Shown here in pieces: positions 35,144 through 42,502 of a DNA stretch of 42,701 nt; position 1 is the first letter of the stretch, and each line of letters begins with the position of its first letter. This DNA comes from an uncultured Muribaculum sp. (GTDB taxonomy: Bacteria; Bacteroidota; Bacteroidia; Bacteroidales; Muribaculaceae), in contig CAJUTE010000021.1 of assembly GCA_910589555.1 (NCBI GenBank), positions 1 through 42,701 of the forward strand, read 5' to 3'. The notes beneath the pieces were generated by a model that made no database searches, was not told where the DNA came from, and was given only the letters and a program-made list of their open reading frames with translations. Both the position numbers and the translations under genes were made by a program.

Positions 35144-37032
35144 TGGAACAATTGAAACATGAATGCGGCGTAGCAATGATACGTCTGCTTAAACCTCTGG
35201 AGTATTATAAGGAGAAATACGGTACTTATCTCTACGGCGTCAACAAGCTGTATCTGTTGATGGAGAAGCAGCACAACCGTGGACAGGAAGGCGCCGGAGC
35301 GGGAGTGATAAAGATGAATGCTCCTGCCGGGCATGAGTACGTGTTCCGCGAGCGCGCGTTGGGCGCCAATGCCATTCAGGAAATTTTTTCCAACATCAAT
35401 ACTCAGATCGAGAATGCACATATTCAGGACAAAAGCGCGGACTGGATAGATGAGTATGCTCCTTTCATCGGCGAGGTTTACATGGGACACCTCCGATATT
35501 CCACAACAGGACGTAGCGGTATAAGCTACGTCCATCCTTTTTTAAGGAGGAACAACTGGTGTTCACGCACATTGATGCTGTGTGGCAATTTCAATATGAC
35601 CAATGTGGATGAGATATTCAATGCAGTGGTCGAGAAAGGTCAGCATCCTCGCATATACTCCGATACTGTCATAATCCTGGAGCAGCTTGGATATGCTCTC
35701 GATAAGGAAAACAGCAGGCTGTATCATGAATTCACTGAAAAGGGACTTGACGGTATCGGGCGCGCGAAAGCCATAGAGAGCAATCTTGACTTGCGCAATG
35801 TGCTTGAGTCGGCGGCTCCCGGATGGGATGGCGGATATGTGATATGCGGAACTGTGGGCTCAGGCGATATGTGGGCGTTGCGTGACCCCCACGGCATACG
35901 CCCGGCGTTCTATTATCATGATGATGAGATCGTGGTGGTGGCTTCGGAACGCCCAGTCATACAGACTGTCATGAATGTGGCTCGCAAGGATGTGCATGAA
36001 TTGATGCCGGGAAATGCGATAATGGTGAGTAAAGGTGGTGATGTGAAGGTGGAGGAGATTCTGCCTCATGGAAAAAATGAAAGATGCTCATTTGAACGCA
36101 TATATTTTTCGAGAGGCAGTGACGCTGACATATACAAGGAGCGGAAAGCGTTAGGAAGAAATCTTGCCGATAAGATTCTGCAAGGTGTGGATTATGACTT
36201 GAAGCATTCGGTTTTCTCATTCATCCCTAACACTGCCGAAGTCGCATTCATAGGAATGGTAGAGGGACTTGAAAAATATCTTGACGCTTATAAAGCCGAC
36301 AAGATATTCCAAGCGGGTTCGGAGGGACTGTTGTCGCCTGAGATAATACAGAATATCATGGCGCAGAAACTTCGCATTGAAAAACTGGCGATAAAGGATA
36401 TAAAACTTCGCACATTCATAGCCGAGGGGGAATCCCGTAATGATCTTGCCGCCCACGTGTATGACGTCACCTACGGCATTGTCAAGGATGGTCAGGATGC
36501 CGTGGTGGTGATTGATGATTCCATTGTGAGGGGCACGACACTGAAGCAGTCGATCATAAAAATGCTTGACCGCCTTAATCCGCGTAAAATTGTCATAGTA
36601 AGCTCTTCTCCGCAAGTGAGATATCCTGACTATTATGGAATCGATATGTCGCGCATGGCTGAGTTCTGCGCGTTTCGTGCGGCGGTGCAATTGCTGCGTG
36701 AGAGAGGGCAGGAGCATATTCTTGATGAGGTGTACAGGGAAGCGCTGCGGCAGGAAGAATTGCCGCATGATGCACGAGTCAATTGCGTGAAGCGCATATA
36801 TGAACCGTTCAGCGACGATGAGATTTCTGATAAAATCGCGCAGATGCTCACTCCTGACGATTGCAAAACCGAGGTGAAAATCATCTATCAGACCCTCTCG
36901 GGATTGCATCGTGCCGTGCCCGATTGTCCCGGCGATTGGTATTTCTCGGGTGATTATCCCACTCCGGGAGGAAATGTTCTAGTCAATAGGGCATACATAA
37001 ATTTCTACGAGGGAAATCATGATAAACGATGA
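35143..37032 (+). CDS. long PurF-like amidophosphoribosyltransferase family protein
   Basis: 629 residues, much longer than usual PurF (about 470-510). An N-terminal glutamine amidotransferase domain starts at C8 (KHECGVAM) after a 7-residue leader, with HNRGQEGAG and GHLRYSTTGRSG. The phosphoribosyltransferase domain has VVVIDDSIVRGTTLKQS and the PDYYGIDMSRM stretch. A C-terminal extension of about 100 residues and inserts in the first domain explain the length. The usual oxyanion motif HNGNLTN is CGNFNMTN here. It is coupled to gltD by a 1-nt overlap. It may be a second, specialised PurF; the housekeeping one would be elsewhere. Catalytic residues look intact. Confidence 0.82.
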   Translation: MEQLKHECGVAMIRLLKPLEYYKEKYGTYLYGVNKLYLLMEKQHNRGQEGAGAGVIKMNAPAGHEYVFRERALGANAIQEIFSNINTQIENAHIQDKSADWIDEYAPFIGEVYMGHLRYSTTGRSGISYVHPFLRRNNWCSRTLMLCGNFNMTNVDEIFNAVVEKGQHPRIYSDTVIILEQLGYALDKENSRLYHEFTEKGLDGIGRAKAIESNLDLRNVLESAAPGWDGGYVICGTVGSGDMWALRDPHGIRPAFYYHDDEIVVVASERPVIQTVMNVARKDVHELMPGNAIMVSKGGDVKVEEILPHGKNERCSFERIYFSRGSDADIYKERKALGRNLADKILQGVDYDLKHSVFSFIPNTAEVAFIGMVEGLEKYLDAYKADKIFQAGSEGLLSPEIIQNIMAQKLRIEKLAIKDIKLRTFIAEGESRNDLAAHVYDVTYGIVKDGQDAVVVIDDSIVRGTTLKQSIIKMLDRLNPRKIVIVSSSPQVRYPDYYGIDMSRMAEFCAFRAAVQLLRERGQEHILDEVYREALRQEELPHDARVNCVKRIYEPFSDDEISDKIAQMLTPDDCKTEVKIIYQTLSGLHRAVPDCPGDWYFSGDYPTPGGNVLVNRAYINFYEGNHDKR

Positions 37033-37073
37033 AATTTTATCATGGATGTAACGTATATGTAGTTTTTTTTATG

Positions 37074-37081
37074 TATGTTTG
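37074..37081 (+). promoter_or_regulatory. -7 element of the TM2 gene
   Basis: TATGTTTG fits TAnnTTTG, 31 nt before the ATG at 37113. No -33 TTG is seen at 19-21 nt. Confidence 0.5.
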
Positions 37082-37112
37082 TAAATCGATTTTAATATAA
37101 CCAATTTTAGCT

Positions 37113-37415
37113 ATGAACGAATATAATCAAAGTAACAATTGTCCTCCTCAGCCCGACAATGTATTCACTCCCGGTCCTTCAGGAAAAAGCCGTGGCGTTG
37201 CCGCTCTTCTTGCAATATTTTTAGGCGGTCTTGGCATCCAGTATTTCTATTTGGGTAAAACCACTGCCGGAATCCTTGCCATTGTGTTGAGCTTTGTGAC
37301 CTGTGGAATTTTCCAGGTGATATTCTTGATTCAGGGAATTTTGATGTTCACCTTGACTCAGCCCGAGTTTGAGAACAAGTATGTTTACACAACTAAGAGT
37401 TTCCCTATTTTCTAA
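37113..37415 (+). CDS. TM2-domain membrane protein
   Basis: A 100-residue protein with a polar Pro/Asn-rich N-terminus (about 1-25) and a TM2 domain: helix 1 VAALLAIFLGGLGIQYFYLG (about 29-48), a short turn KTTAG, and helix 2 ILAIVLSFVTCGIFQVIF (about 54-71), then a further hydrophobic stretch LIQGILMFTL. The G-G-x-G-x-x-x-F-Y-L-G core is the family mark. TM2 proteins have no defined bacterial function. It stands alone between the glt operon and a bidirectional terminator. Confidence 0.9.
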   Translation: MNEYNQSNNCPPQPDNVFTPGPSGKSRGVAALLAIFLGGLGIQYFYLGKTTAGILAIVLSFVTCGIFQVIFLIQGILMFTLTQPEFENKYVYTTKSFPIF

Positions 37416-37440
37416 AAAATAAAGGGATAGATTAAAATAA

Positions 37441-37484
37441 AAACTCCTGCCATCAATCATGATCGAGATGGCAGGAGTTTTTTT
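37441..37484. terminator. bidirectional intrinsic terminator
   Basis: Perfect 14-bp stem (37441-37454 with 37467-37480) and 12-nt loop, flanked by an A-rich left side and a T7 right side. It serves both the TM2 gene and convergent fabI. Confidence 0.92.
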
Positions 37485-37503
37485 GTGTTATATGATCAGA
37501 GAA

Positions 37504-38361
37504 TTAACCATACTGTATGGTTCCATCGGCATTACGATACTGATCGAAGCTCTTTTCATACTGATCCATTGCACGAAGGCTCATACCCATGCTTGAGAAA
37601 CCGCCGTCATGGTAGAGATTCTGCATAGTCACCTTCTTGGTGAGGTCGCTGAACATCACGATGCAGTAATCGGCGCATTCATCGGCTGAAGCGTTGCCAA
37701 GCGGAGACATACGGTTGGCGAAGTCCATCAGTGAATCCATGCCCTTCACGCCGCTTCCGGCAGTAGTGGGGGTAGGCGACTGAGAGATGGTGTTGATGCG
37801 CACATTCTTTTCACGGCCGTAGATGTAGCCGAAGCTGCGGGCGATTGATTCAAGAAGTGCCTTTGCATCAGCCATATCGTTGTATCCGAACATGGTGCGC
37901 TGTGCTGCGATGTAGCTTAGAGCGATGATGCTGCCGTAGTCATTGATGGCATCAAGCTTCTTGGCTGCCTGAATCATCTTATGGAAAGAAATAGCTGAAA
38001 TGTCAAGGGTTTTGTTCAGCAAGTCATAGTCAATGTCATCATAAAGACGTTTTTTACGCACATTGGGCGACATACCGATTGAATGGAGTACAAAGTCGAT
38101 CTTGCCACCGAGTATTTCCATTGACTTGGCAAAAACCATTTCAAGATCCTCCACGTTTGTTGCATCGGCGGGAATTACCTCAGCATTAAGCTTTTCGCCA
38201 AGTTTGCTGACATCACCCATTCTCACTGCAACAGGGGTGTTGGAAAGAGTGATTGTAGCGCCCTCTTCGACTGCTTTTTCAGCCACTTTCCAGGCGATAC
38301 TCTTGTCGTTAAGCGCTCCGAAAATGATACCGCGCTTACCTTTCAATAAGTTATAACTCAT
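37504..38361 (-). CDS. fabI: enoyl-[acyl-carrier-protein] reductase (NADH)
   Basis: Last reduction of the fatty-acid elongation cycle. 285 residues. The cofactor site GALNDKSIAWKVA is near the N-terminus, LHSIGMSP matches the E. coli SIGFAP loop where triclosan sits, and the catalytic region LSYIAAQRTMFGYNDMADAK gives the Y-x6-K pair of FabI. The C-terminal NLYHDGGFSSMGM is typical. It has a consensus promoter at 38382-38413 and does not depend on the plug-domain gene upstream. Confidence 0.95.
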   Translation of the reverse strand: MSYNLLKGKRGIIFGALNDKSIAWKVAEKAVEEGATITLSNTPVAVRMGDVSKLGEKLNAEVIPADATNVEDLEMVFAKSMEILGGKIDFVLHSIGMSPNVRKKRLYDDIDYDLLNKTLDISAISFHKMIQAAKKLDAINDYGSIIALSYIAAQRTMFGYNDMADAKALLESIARSFGYIYGREKNVRINTISQSPTPTTAGSGVKGMDSLMDFANRMSPLGNASADECADYCIVMFSDLTKKVTMQNLYHDGGFSSMGMSLRAMDQYEKSFDQYRNADGTIQYG

Positions 38362-38381
38362 AATATTCTATTAATTCGTTG

Positions 38382-38413
38382 CAAAGTTAAGTACTTTCGG
38401 GCATATAACCAAA
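38382..38413 (-). promoter_or_regulatory. fabI promoter
   Basis: Minus-strand TTTG (38413-38410), exactly 20 nt, TAACTTTG (38389-38382). The -7 box ends 20 nt before the fabI ATG, so the leader is short. Confidence 0.82.
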
Positions 38414-38430
38414 TAAACCGTTGCCGCCGG

Positions 38431-39132
38431 CTATTTCTTGTCATAGCCCTTGGTGTAAACCAATATCGCTCCGTTTGCGCCACGCGACCCGTAGATGGGG
38501 GCATCTTTAAGCACCTCCACATGGTCCACATCATATATGCTGACACCGTCAAATGAGTCCACCACAATTCCGTCGACCACAAAAAGCGGCGTCGATGAAA
38601 GGTAGAGGCTCTTTTGCCCGCGTATTGTGATTTGGCTTTGGCTCCAGGGGGTTCCGTTGCCGGTAATGTTAAGCCCTGCCACCTTGCCCTGAAGTGCCGA
38701 CAGCACATCGTGCTTTCCGGTGCGGCGCAGCTCGTCGCCGCTTATTCCCGAGCTGCTGCCGGTATACTCGCGGCGTTTCACCCAGCCATATCCGGTGCTC
38801 ACCATCTCTTCATCATGAGCCATTTTGAATCCCCCCTGGTCGGCAAGGTATATCTTGAGCCCCTTGCTTCCTTCTACCGGAATCCGGTAAGGCTCCTTGC
38901 GCTTTTTCACCACAATTTTAAGGGTGTCATCGGCATTCACATTGGTCAGCCCGAATTTCCCATGTTTGTCCGACCGTGCATACCGATCGGGGGATGTGAC
39001 ATATATGCGGGCATTTTTCACCGGTTCACCATCGGCATTCAGCAAGAGACCGTTGAACGGCGTGTCATCACCAACGAGTGTGAACGGAACCGCAATAAGC
39101 ACAGCGGCGATAAGATGAGTCAGTTTTGTCAT
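38431..39132 (-). CDS. stand-alone carboxypeptidase-regulatory/TonB plug-domain protein
   Basis: A 233-residue exported protein (signal peptide about 1-21). Residues about 26-95 form a CarboxypepD_reg-like fold (FNGLLLNADGEPVKNARIYV). Residues about 120-230 are a TonB-dependent receptor plug of the SusC kind: DVLSALQGKVAGLNI, then ITIRGQKSL, TPLFVVDGIVV, VEVLKDAPIYGSRGANGAILV. No beta-barrel follows; the frame stops right after the plug at YTKGYDKK, and no barrel sequence lies downstream, since fabI comes next. It reads as a complete plug-only protein rather than a recent truncation. Function unknown. It has its own promoter at 39189-39220. Confidence 0.85.
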   Translation of the reverse strand: MTKLTHLIAAVLIAVPFTLVGDDTPFNGLLLNADGEPVKNARIYVTSPDRYARSDKHGKFGLTNVNADDTLKIVVKKRKEPYRIPVEGSKGLKIYLADQGGFKMAHDEEMVSTGYGWVKRREYTGSSSGISGDELRRTGKHDVLSALQGKVAGLNITGNGTPWSQSQITIRGQKSLYLSSTPLFVVDGIVVDSFDGVSIYDVDHVEVLKDAPIYGSRGANGAILVYTKGYDKK

Positions 39133-39188
39133 AAAAGCACTGTGATTAAGGATTTTGCCATAGCCGGTTATTAACGCGGCTGACTACA

Positions 39189-39220
39189 CAAAGATAACAA
39201 ACAAAAACAGCAAAATCAAA
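39189..39220 (-). promoter_or_regulatory. promoter of the plug-domain gene
   Basis: Minus-strand TTTG (39220-39217), exactly 20 nt, TATCTTTG (39196-39189), 57 nt before the ATG at 39132. Back to back with the plus-strand leader promoter at 39235. Confidence 0.8.
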
Positions 39221-39234
39221 TAAGAACATAAAAA

Positions 39235-39266
39235 TTTGTACACCCAAAATAATATATCTATCTTTA
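39235..39266 (+). promoter_or_regulatory. promoter of the accessory lipoprotein cluster leader
   Basis: TTTG (39235-39238), exactly 20 nt, TATCTTTA (39259-39266). The first gene starts only at 39575, so the transcript carries a leader of about 300 nt. Confidence 0.72.
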
Positions 39267-39272
39267 CGGTGT

Positions 39273-39514
39273 GAAAGCCAAGAGTGGCATCACAATACAT
39301 CTTTGTAAAAACGAATAGCGTTTAATGCTATTGTACTCGATTCAGAAAACTGCCAATTTTCAAACACAACGAGGACAATGCACTAAACGCCCGCAGGTTT
39401 GCCGTACCCATATTTGTGGGTATGGTCGCTTGGTGGGCTTAGTGTCTTTGTATGTTGTGTGGGCATGGCAGTGCCTCTGAATCGTACAGGATGCAAAAGC
39501 CCACCACTATTTTT
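39273..39514 (+). ncRNA. candidate structured leader RNA or small RNA with intrinsic terminator
   Basis: No gene is seen in 39267-39574. It holds several hairpins. AATAGC (39314-39319) pairs with GCTATT (39327-39332). CCGTACCCA (39402-39410) pairs with TGGGTATGG (39417-39425). TGGTGGGCTT (39431-39440) pairs perfectly with AAGCCCACCA (39497-39506), and CTATTTTTTT follows, so the last stem looks like a terminator. A start-stop mini frame (ATG CAC TAA, 39378-39386) sits in the middle. A 13-nt direct repeat TTTTCAAACACAA occurs at 39357-39369 and again at 39563-39575 just before the first gene, and GCAATATTGC (39538-39547) is a palindrome. Whether this is a separate RNA or an attenuator cannot be told. 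Confidence 0.45.
39431..39514 (+). terminator. terminator-like long-loop hairpin in the leader
   Basis: 10-bp perfect stem (39431-39440 with 39497-39506) enclosing 56 nt, followed by a T7 run. The large loop makes it an unusual terminator and a possible regulated switch. Confidence 0.45.
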
Positions 39515-39574
39515 TTATTGGTAGGGCAATAACACCGGCAATATTGCAAACAACCAATAAATTTTTCAAACACA

Positions 39575-39946
39575 ATGGGTAAACTTAAAAATTTTGCTAT
39601 TCTGCTGATAACACTAATCAGTGGGGTTGCCATTTCTTGTTCTGATTCAGACGAACCAAAAAACAAAGGACTTGTCGGTACATGGATTAGCGTGGAGACA
39701 TATGATTGGTATGGAAAGAATGAGGTAGGAATATCTTATACCTTTACGGATAAAGGCAAAGTCACATGTAGGATGTGGGCGTATAAATACGGTGAAAAAA
39801 CTTATGATAAAGAATATAAATTCTCATATAAGTTTGATGGAAAGAATGTAACGCTCAAAGATTCCGATGGTGATTCTGTTTCTTATGCTGTGAGCATTAC
39901 AGGAACAAAAATGACAATGAATGGCAAAACTTATACTAAACAATAA
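39575..39946 (+). CDS. small lipocalin-like lipoprotein
   Basis: A 123-residue lipoprotein; the signal peptide ends A-I-S then C22. The mature part opens with GLVGTWIS and alternates short beta-strands (SYTFTDKGKVTC, YKFSYKFDGKNVTL, YAVSITGTKMTM), the pattern of the lipocalin-like beta-barrel lipoproteins abundant in Bacteroidales. No binding residues can be named. It is the first gene after the structured leader. AT-rich codons (AAA, ATA, TAT) contrast with the core genes to the left. Confidence 0.78.
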   Translation: MGKLKNFAILLITLISGVAISCSDSDEPKNKGLVGTWISVETYDWYGKNEVGISYTFTDKGKVTCRMWAYKYGEKTYDKEYKFSYKFDGKNVTLKDSDGDSVSYAVSITGTKMTMNGKTYTKQ

Positions 39947-39958
39947 TATCGTAATATC

Positions 39959-40465
39959 ATGAAAAAGTATATAATTCTATTTTTCACACTGTTTGTGTTA
40001 AGTATTTCATCAAAGGCTCAATCTCAGATTTCTGCAAAATATCATGGAGAAATAGATCTTGGATATTCTATTGGAGTGGGAACATTTTCAACAGATCGGG
40101 TAAATATACATACCGTTCAAGGAGTGATGATTGGTCAATATTTTTCAGCAGGTTTAGGTCTGGGACTGGATTACTATCATGAGATATATGATAAAGGAGA
40201 ATTAATGATACCCATATTCCTTGATATTAAAGGATATATCCCGGTGACTGATAACTTATCGCCTTTTGTTTCTTTTGATTTGGGATATGGAATTGGGGCG
40301 ACCGATGGGCTGAAAGGATGCGATGGTCTGCTATGGTCCCCGGCAATAGGAATTCGTTACAAACACTTTAAATTTCAGCTCGGATACGCCAGTCAACGTA
40401 TTTCAGAAGATGGACTTGGTTTTGACATGAACGCCGTTCAATTTAAAATCGGTGCAATATTTTGA
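39959..40465 (+). CDS. small outer-membrane beta-barrel candidate
   Basis: A 168-residue protein with a signal peptide (about 1-20, cut after SSKAQ or nearby). The mature part alternates polar and hydrophobic residues in Gly-rich strands (GEIDLGYSIGVGTFS, SAGLGLGLDYYHEI, FVSFDLGYGIGA, FKFQLGYASQRIS) and ends VQFKIGAIF with a terminal Phe, as outer-membrane barrels do. That suggests an 8-stranded barrel of the OmpA/OmpX-like size. It starts 12 nt after the previous lipoprotein gene and is probably co-transcribed. Confidence 0.78.
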   Translation: MKKYIILFFTLFVLSISSKAQSQISAKYHGEIDLGYSIGVGTFSTDRVNIHTVQGVMIGQYFSAGLGLGLDYYHEIYDKGELMIPIFLDIKGYIPVTDNLSPFVSFDLGYGIGATDGLKGCDGLLWSPAIGIRYKHFKFQLGYASQRISEDGLGFDMNAVQFKIGAIF

Positions 40466-40530
40466 TGGTTTGAGTAAATGCATATCTGAATTAAACCTTC
40501 TTATTAATCAACAAACAAATTTTCGGAGCG

Positions 40531-40935
40531 ATGCGTAAATTCAGTCTTTTTTCATTCTTGATGCTATTTATAGTATTAAATTTTGTTTTTTCATCGTGCT
40601 CAAAAGATGATGACAATGATGACATCCAACTTACAAAAGAGATGGTTGTGGGAACATGGGATGTCACAAACACTTTCGAGGACGGTAAGTCTATTTATGT
40701 TCCGTCAGGGATGATTAGAATTGTTTTAAGAAAAAATGATTCCTATGTTGTGCAATTCTATGCAAATAGATATATAGGGACATACACAGTCAAGGGTAAT
40801 TCTGTGGTTGGCACGACGTTAGATCCTATAAAAGAATATTTCAAATTTGAAAATTTGAATGGTAATAATGCGATTATAAACTATTCAAACAATCAGGGTG
40901 ATAAGTATGTTTTTCTGGCGATTAAAACTAACTGA
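40531..40935 (+). CDS. small lipocalin-like lipoprotein
   Basis: A 134-residue lipoprotein (signal peptide ending F-S-S then C23) with an acidic spacer KDDDNDD after the Cys. The barrel-like part begins VVGTWDVTNTFEDGK and continues with strands such as MIRIVLRKND, YIGTYTVKG and NNAIINYSNN. It resembles the protein at 39575 in layout (lipobox, acidic spacer, GTW start) but not closely in sequence, so either an old duplication or convergent membership of the same broad family. The ATG is preceded by the CAAACAAATTTT motif seen before other genes in this cluster. The next gene starts 1 nt after its stop. Confidence 0.78.
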   Translation: MRKFSLFSFLMLFIVLNFVFSSCSKDDDNDDIQLTKEMVVGTWDVTNTFEDGKSIYVPSGMIRIVLRKNDSYVVQFYANRYIGTYTVKGNSVVGTTLDPIKEYFKFENLNGNNAIINYSNNQGDKYVFLAIKTN

Positions 40936-40936
40936 C

Positions 40937-41470
40937 ATGAAGAAGTCCATATCTTTATTTATGGCGATTATTATGCTTTCATTGACGCCATTTCAATTAG
41001 TTGCTAAACAAGCAGAAACCTCTAACAAATTAATAAGCGGCACTCCTGTTGAAGTAAGAACAACAGTTCCTGTTACAAGTACGCAAATTGGAAATATTAT
41101 TGGAGAAGTTGTATCAGATGTATATGCCACTGATGGAGAAACGATTCTAATTCGAAAAGGAGCAAGAGTAGAAATAACAGCTTCTTTTGAGAAAAATGGT
41201 GCTCCGGGTAAGGCTGGTATAATCAACATTAATGGAGCTTCGGTATCTGCTGTTGATGGAAAAACAATTATGTTATCGACTGATCCTTATTCTGTAAAAG
41301 GAAAAGGGAAAGGCGGTCTTGCTTGGGGATTAGGTATAGGAATAGGAGTGTTTACTTTATTGGGATTTTTATTCTTATTTTTAAAGGGAGGAAATGCTGA
41401 AATTCCGGCTGGAACAAATATTCCTGGCGTTTGTGTAAATGGAACGTATACAGTAGTTTCAGAACCTTAA
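40937..41470 (+). CDS. exported small barrel protein with VirB10/SH3-like layout
   Basis: A 177-residue protein; the start ATG at 40937 gives a clean signal peptide (about 1-23, ending LVAKQA), while the frame from 40898 lies inside the previous gene. The core reads ISGTPVEVRTTVPVTSTQIG, VVSDVYATDGETILIRKGA, VSAVDGKTIML, then a Gly-rich hydrophobic segment (about 127-150) and GGNAEIPAGTNI. This order (GTPV strand, SDVY..DG..LI.KG, basic-Gly linker, IPAGT) recalls a domain shared by VirB10/TrbI-like and other envelope proteins. It is inference; no conjugation gene is nearby. Translationally coupled to the lipoprotein before it. Confidence 0.7.
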   Translation: MKKSISLFMAIIMLSLTPFQLVAKQAETSNKLISGTPVEVRTTVPVTSTQIGNIIGEVVSDVYATDGETILIRKGARVEITASFEKNGAPGKAGIININGASVSAVDGKTIMLSTDPYSVKGKGKGGLAWGLGIGIGVFTLLGFLFLFLKGGNAEIPAGTNIPGVCVNGTYTVVSEP

Positions 41471-41531
41471 CTAATGATTATGCCAATAAAAGAGTACCAC
41501 AAAGGCTTGGCTTTATTATTTAATCATCATC

Positions 41532-41550
41532 GTCTTATCTGATATAAGAC
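41532..41550 (+). repeat. small hairpin in the 41471-41579 gap
   Basis: GTCTTAT (41532-41538) and ATAAGAC (41544-41550) pair perfectly around CTGAT. No T-run follows, so not called a terminator. Confidence 0.4.
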
Positions 41551-41579
41551 AAGTATAAATAAACAAATAAATTTTGATA

Positions 41580-42302
41580 ATGAAAAAGCAATCATTTAAA
41601 ATAGACTATATTGTATCAATACTCCTGATATTGTTTTTGTCAACATCCTTATTTTCGTGCGGCAATGATGAACCCAAATCTTCAATTCCGGCAACTCAAA
41701 ATGTATATGTTGGAAGCCACTTTAATATAGGGGATGATGGAAATTGGGTTTCGTCCAATAAATTTGTTGCAACTGTGGAAGATGGCTTTGTAAAGGGTGT
41801 TCATGTTGGGGAATGTGTAATAAGCAATGGCAAACAAATATGTATTATTACAGTGATTCCCACATCTCACTTCATAGAAGAGCCTACGATTGAATGGGGT
41901 ATAAGCAAAGATCAGATAATATCAAAGTATGGCGATGATTATACTTCCAGTCGTGAGATAATTGGATATTTGACGAATTATCCGGAAACAACCCCATTAG
42001 TTATGTTTGGTTTTATTAATAATTGGCTCAGTGCATCTGCGATTTTGGTTTCTACGAAATATACGGATCAGATGGTGGATTTTTTAATCGAGCGCTATCA
42101 ACCGATTAAGATGGATGGTTATGATTCCTATTTTGTTAATGGCTATACGCCTGAATCTACAACTCTTGCAATTAAAGTGTCGCTACTCAATGATGATTAT
42201 TGGAATGTTATCTATGTGCCGTATAGTTCAAGCCGATTATCGAGTGAGTATATTGATCATGAGGATTTGTTTGGTCTGATTCATCAAATTAATGGGTTAT
42301 GA
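41580..42302 (+). CDS. lipoprotein with Ig-like (BIG2-type) N-terminal domain
   Basis: A 240-residue lipoprotein; the signal peptide ends L-F-S then C27. Residues about 40-92 look like a BIG2-type Ig-like fold (NWVSSNKFVATVEDGFVKG, then GECVISNGKQICIITVIP). Residues about 95-240 are a mixed alpha/beta region with EWGISKDQIISKYGD, not recognised. The start at 41580 is preferred; an upstream TTG at 41574 would only add two residues. It is preceded by CAAATAAATTTT and closed by the terminator at 42328-42360. Confidence 0.72.
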   Translation: MKKQSFKIDYIVSILLILFLSTSLFSCGNDEPKSSIPATQNVYVGSHFNIGDDGNWVSSNKFVATVEDGFVKGVHVGECVISNGKQICIITVIPTSHFIEEPTIEWGISKDQIISKYGDDYTSSREIIGYLTNYPETTPLVMFGFINNWLSASAILVSTKYTDQMVDFLIERYQPIKMDGYDSYFVNGYTPESTTLAIKVSLLNDDYWNVIYVPYSSSRLSSEYIDHEDLFGLIHQINGL

Positions 42303-42327
42303 TTAATACATGCCTATAGTGTAAGTG

Positions 42328-42360
42328 AAAAATGGAACTGTATTGCGGTTCCATTTTTTT
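42328..42360 (+). terminator. intrinsic terminator of the accessory lipoprotein cluster
   Basis: 13-bp stem (42328-42340 with 42346-42358, one G-U pair), 5-nt loop, T-run. 26 nt past the last lipoprotein stop. Confidence 0.88.
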
Positions 42361-42361
42361 T

Positions 42362-42502
42362 ATGGATATAACCGTTTCAGCCGATATGAAACACCTGATT
42401 AATGCGATTGCTTTTTATTTGGCAATATTCCGAGGCATTCTTACTGTGCGTCGAAATATGGTAGTTGTTCAGACGGCGAGGCTAAACTTAGATGCAATAT
42501 AA
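42362..42502 (+). CDS. candidate micro-ORF (46 residues)
   Basis: A reading frame of 46 codons from ATG 42362, or 38 from ATG 42386. It contains a hydrophobic stretch (INAIAFYLAIFRGIL) followed by a basic segment (TVRRN). It begins right in the T-run of the preceding terminator and shows no promoter, so it may be non-coding. Kept as a low-confidence candidate only. Confidence 0.2.
   Translation: MDITVSADMKHLINAIAFYLAIFRGILTVRRNMVVVQTARLNLDAI

Noticed and set aside
36217..36909. 230-codon minus-strand frame
   Set aside because: Opposite the PurF-like gene, whose motifs are intact in the plus frame.
38614..39174. 186-codon plus-strand frame
   Set aside because: Antisense to the plug-domain gene, which has clear family motifs and a promoter.
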